Positions 9,401 through 9,637 of a stretch of 9,637 nucleotides of DNA are shown here, in pieces. A program made the position numbers and the translations under genes. Each line of letters begins with the position of its first letter. Positions within the stretch are counted from its first letter, which is position 1. Under the pieces are notes generated by a model that was not told the DNA's origin, did not search any database, and saw nothing but the letters and a program-made list of their open reading frames with translations. The stretch comes from Chloroflexota bacterium. GTDB lineage: Bacteria > Chloroflexota > Ktedonobacteria > Ktedonobacterales > Ktedonobacteraceae. The DNA is taken from positions 1 to 9,637 of the forward strand of contig VBJK01000169.1 in NCBI GenBank assembly GCA_005879655.1, written 5' to 3'.

Positions 9401-9637
9401 CATCCAGGCTGCGATGGCTTGCTGTCCATCTTCGTCTGTGGTAAAGACGCTTATTGCGTCTTGCCGTCTCACTTGTCCCCGATACCAGTCTCCCCTTCCC
9501 TCTTGTGGATCTTGGAGATATCTGTGTAGCTTCTCCTCTAGTTCTGCTAATGAACTCACTTGTAGTGCCAGTCGTGCCTCCATTGAGGAACGTCCCACTT
9601 GCAGCGTATAAGCCAAATCCTGTAGGGCCGGAGCATG
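1..9637 (-). CDS. trans-AT type I polyketide synthase, internal fragment (KSflank-KR-cMT-ACP-KS-KR-ACP-KS)
   Basis: This is a modular assembly-line enzyme that extends and reduces a thioester-bound polyketide chain. Whole codons occupy 2-9637. I translated the frame throughout and found 3,212 codons with no stop, open at both ends, so the full protein is larger than this piece. Domains by residue of the window translation: KS flank 1-136; KR1 about 176-628; cMT about 677-1044; ACP1 about 1137-1208; KS1 1273-1710; flank to about 1920; KR2 about 2007-2458; ACP2 about 2508-2579; KS2 2638-3076; flank to 3212. No AT domain is visible in any module. This, plus the KR-cMT-ACP order and the conserved post-KS block ending in LPTYPFARERYW, marks the trans-AT class, so malonyl-CoA loading must come from a separate AT protein. 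The protein is presumably cytoplasmic; no signal peptide or membrane segment is seen. The metabolite cannot be named from this fragment. There are no NRPS domains. Confidence 0.96.
341..348. repeat. Homopolymeric tract G8 (C8 on the coding strand)
   Basis: Eight consecutive G bases on the plus strand encode Pro-Pro in the KS2 flank (LPAPPALIVLS). Such tracts can slip during replication and shift the frame. Confidence 0.9.
410..1726 (-). other. Ketosynthase domain KS2
   Basis: Accepts the chain from ACP2 and begins the next extension, whose processing domains lie beyond the window. The core runs from EPIAIIGMSG (residue 2638) to NAHVVLEEY (about residue 3076). The triad is complete: Cys in DTACSSS (codon 1211-1213, residue 2809), His in EAHGTGT (806-808, residue 2944), His in NIGHLE (665-667, residue 2991). 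The C-terminal signature is FGFGGTNAH. It is closely related to KS1: EAEQMDPQQRLLMM and the following residues to EDAGY are identical, and 32 of the first 35 residues match. Confidence 0.96.
1727..1900 (-). other. ACP2-KS2 inter-domain linker
   Basis: About 58 residues, low complexity, including STGAPQETQKDQ, VAVPSPREYARI and SEPKVPAGSEP. No domain is recognisable. It is the counterpart of the ACP1-KS1 linker. Confidence 0.7.
1901..2116 (-). other. Acyl carrier protein domain ACP2
   Basis: Carrier domain of the KS1-KR2 module. It runs from DKLSKALLQMVSNLL to LYLQST. The phosphopantetheine serine is in EYGCDSI, codon 2012-2014 (residue 2542), followed by LTPAHFYEHSTIERL. Spacing and sequence closely follow ACP1. 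It delivers the chain to KS2. Confidence 0.94.
2265..3620 (-). other. Ketoreductase domain KR2 (structural plus catalytic subdomains)
   Basis: Reduces the beta-keto group on ACP2. The structural half starts near KLLTPGWKEEAL (about residues 2007-2018). The catalytic half has TGGAGGLA at 2942-2965 (residues 2225-2232), where the last glycine of the usual GGAGGLG is Ala. It continues with VILVGRS, catalytic Ser in LLCSSLSAV (2561-2566), Tyr in VDYAGANAYLDAFA (2522-2524, residue 2372) and Asn (2510-2512, residue 2376). The catalytic residues are complete. The stereochemistry loop reads GVLHNTRFF; Asn stands where B-type KRs have the diagnostic Asp, which points to A-type (L-configured hydroxyl). 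There is no Trp eight residues before the Tyr, so this prediction is weak. No DH or ER domain accompanies it. Confidence 0.92.
3621..3877 (-). other. KS1-KR2 inter-domain linker containing the second inverted-repeat copy
   Basis: About 86 residues between YWIS and the start of KR2. It is Ser/Pro/Asn rich (SFHTLYPFNPSFQSPSRND, then CNLPTGGVYTPNPNKSS). No dehydratase, enoylreductase or AT motif is present. Part of it (3661-3756) is the reverse-complement copy of DNA found at 6371-6474. Confidence 0.7.
3661..3756 (+). repeat. Inverted repeat copy B (about 96 bp), inside the KS1-KR2 linker
   Basis: The plus strand here matches the minus strand of 6371-6474. The core segment (about 63 positions, from GACTTATT to the ATGTC-TTT stretch) matches at about 56 positions by eye. 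It is followed by a 9-base gap in this copy and then a shared CTCGA(T)GGGGATTGAAA end. In this copy the PKS frame reads the strand opposite to copy A, giving NLPTGGVYTPNPNKSS. The 9-mer GGGATTGAA occurs twice at this end (3748-3756 and 3761-3769). Confidence 0.8.
3878..4507 (-). other. KS1 flanking subdomain and post-KS linker
   Basis: Follows KS1 with LSARDKERLDEQVQ, then LAYTLQVGREAMEERLA at 4223-4273, the WYRGQVK segment, the QWWVKGLKIEW segment, and ends in LPTYPFARERYWIS near 3881-3923. It packs against the KS and replaces the AT region of cis-AT modules. An eight-base G run (3937-3944) encodes Pro-Pro just before LPRRISLPTYPF. Confidence 0.85.
3937..3944. repeat. Homopolymeric tract G8 (C8 on the coding strand)
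   Basis: Eight consecutive G bases on the plus strand encode Pro-Pro in the KS1 post-linker (TVPPLPRR). The frame is intact across it in this sequence. Confidence 0.9.
4508..5821 (-). other. Ketosynthase domain KS1
   Basis: Accepts the acyl chain from ACP1 on its cysteine and condenses it with malonyl on ACP2. The core runs from EPIAIIGMSG (residue 1273) to NAHVVLEEY (about residue 1710). The catalytic triad is complete: Cys in ETACSSS (codon 5309-5311, residue 1443), His in EAHGTGT (4904-4906, residue 1578) and His in NIGHLE (4763-4765, residue 1625). DPQQRLLM, VGPNRMSY and DGRCK are also present. The residue two before the Cys-Ala-Thr core is Glu (ETACSSS), where KS2 and most KSs have Asp. 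Trans-AT KSs cluster by the substrate they accept, so phylogeny should place this one with KSs taking alpha-methyl-beta-hydroxy chains if KR1 and cMT act as predicted. Confidence 0.96.
5822..6013 (-). other. ACP1-KS1 inter-domain linker
   Basis: About 64 residues rich in Ala, Pro, Ser and Val (for example APSHVVPRKSL, VPSGVPIPTRH and KAPAATEP), with no recognisable domain. This is a flexible tether between carrier and ketosynthase. The equivalent ACP2-KS2 linker (1727-1900) has similar length and composition and shares the APHFA/TPHFA start and an SEPIAIIG- or TEPIAIIG-type end. Confidence 0.7.
6014..6229 (-). other. Acyl carrier protein domain ACP1
   Basis: Carries the growing chain on a phosphopantetheine arm for KR1 and cMT, then hands it to KS1. 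The domain runs from DKLHEALKQLISRLL to about AQYLQAT. The modified serine is in EYGFDSI, codon 6125-6127 (residue 1171), followed by helix III sequence LTPALFYEQTTIKRLAQYL. Only one ACP is present in this module. It is strongly similar to ACP2, including the downstream linker ending in APHFA. Confidence 0.94.
6371..6474 (-). repeat. Inverted repeat copy A (about 104 bp), inside the cMT-ACP1 linker
   Basis: Partner of the copy at 3661-3756 in the opposite orientation. The PKS frame reads LLGFGVYTSPVGRPQ here. The antisense reading of this copy gives PTGEVYTPNPNKSS, almost the same peptide that copy B contributes to the PKS. Contains the internal palindrome CCCCACAGGGG (about 6419-6429) and ends in a perfect hairpin (6455-6476). 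Confidence 0.8.
6455..6476. repeat. Perfect 8-bp stem, 6-nt loop palindrome
   Basis: GTCTAGTG (6455-6462), loop CATTTT, CACTAGAC (6469-6476). It lies at one end of repeat copy A. The equivalent place in copy B (3661-3680) has only an imperfect version of the palindrome, CTAGTG with CACTTGAC. Being inside a coding sequence it is unlikely to be a terminator; there is no T tract after it. Confidence 0.75.
6506..7609 (-). other. C-methyltransferase domain (cMT), SAM-dependent
   Basis: Transfers a methyl group from S-adenosylmethionine to the alpha carbon of the ACP-bound beta-ketoacyl chain, normally before ketoreduction. The N-terminal helical part contains EELLYKLLWSHLQSLGLF (about residues 682-699), typical of this family. 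SAM motif I is LEIGAGTGGTT (7055-7084, residues about 852-861). A second motif reads VVIATNVLHAT, with the candidate catalytic His at 6836-6838 (residue 934). LLLNEIT carries the matching Glu at 6758-6760 (residue 960). Then come GLLPGWW and a closing QQVIVAESDG. All expected motifs are intact and the length of about 370 residues fits. The placement after KR and before ACP is the trans-AT arrangement; cis-AT synthases usually put the MT before the KR. Boundaries are approximate. Confidence 0.93.
7755..9112 (-). other. Ketoreductase domain KR1 (structural plus catalytic subdomains)
   Basis: Reduces the beta-keto group on ACP1 to a hydroxyl using NADPH. The structural half starts near LLYIPLWDLV (residues about 176-185) and includes GLFGSLAKEYAHW, typical of trans-AT KRs. 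The catalytic half has the Rossmann motif GGAGGIG at 8393-8413 (residues 409-415), GRRK after the second strand, catalytic Ser in FLSSF (8027-8032) and Tyr in QSNYAAGCTF (7988-7990, residue 550). The position four residues after the Tyr, usually Asn, is Cys; I recall this YAAGC form in trans-AT KRs that precede methyltransferases, so I do not call the domain dead. The stereochemistry loop reads LLDKSL. If its Asp (8153-8155) aligns with the second Asp of the LDD motif, this is a B-type KR giving a D-configured hydroxyl. There is no dehydratase domain before it. Confidence 0.92.
9230..9637 (-). other. C-terminal KS flanking subdomain and post-KS linker of an upstream ketosynthase (its KS core is outside the window)
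   Basis: Residues 1 to about 136 of the window translation. They start within the LAYTLQVGR block, go through a helical charged stretch (LEEKLHRYLQ), a tryptophan-containing segment (AAWMSKGKYRKLLELWVKG) and end at LPTYPFARERYWI at about 9254-9301. In trans-AT synthases this block follows every KS and takes the place of the AT-containing segment of cis-AT enzymes. It shows that the gene encodes at least one more KS upstream of the window. The same block recurs after KS1 and KS2 here. The first and last copies are strongly similar at the DNA level (9391-9490 against 1-110). Confidence 0.85.

Overview
The window lies inside one very large gene read on the minus strand. In a single minus-strand frame (codons occupying 2-9637) I read 3,212 consecutive sense codons with no stop. 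The gene enters and leaves the window open, so neither its start codon nor its stop codon is present. The translation is a multimodular type I polyketide synthase. No acyltransferase (AT) domain lies between any ketosynthase and the next domain. Each KS is followed by a conserved flanking/linker block (LAYTLQVGR... to LPTYPFARERYW), and one module has the order KR-cMT-ACP. Together these identify a trans-AT PKS, whose malonyl units are loaded by a separate AT protein encoded elsewhere.

Layout in reading direction (9637 down to 1): C-terminal flank of an upstream KS (about 9637-9230); KR1 (about 9112-7755); C-methyltransferase cMT (about 7609-6506); inter-domain linker; ACP1 (about 6229-6014); KS1 (5821-4508) with its flank (to about 3878); linker; KR2 (about 3620-2265); linker; ACP2 (about 2116-1901); KS2 (1726-410) with its flank running off the window. 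KS catalytic triads, both ACP serines, the cMT SAM motif and the KR Ser/Tyr are all present. By textbook logic the first module makes an alpha-methyl-beta-hydroxyacyl intermediate and the second a beta-hydroxyacyl intermediate, unless enzymes acting in trans modify them further.

The most unusual structure is a roughly 100-bp imperfect repeat present twice in opposite orientation (3661-3756 and 6371-6474). Each copy sits in an inter-domain linker of the PKS and is read through in frame, so one protein carries the forward and the antisense translation of the same DNA. One end carries a palindromic hairpin. This looks like a small mobile or palindromic element tolerated in linkers. Other notes are a duplicated ACP-KS block, two eight-base G tracts, and variant residues in both KRs and in KS1.

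Organism: a bacterium of middling GC content, by eye a little over 50%. Trans-AT PKSs of this kind occur in Firmicutes, Proteobacteria, cyanobacteria, Chloroflexota (Ktedonobacteria) and others. I lean weakly toward a Ktedonobacteria- or Paenibacillus-like source on base composition alone and cannot decide from this window. There are no RNA genes, promoters, terminators, CRISPR arrays, or complete independent genes.
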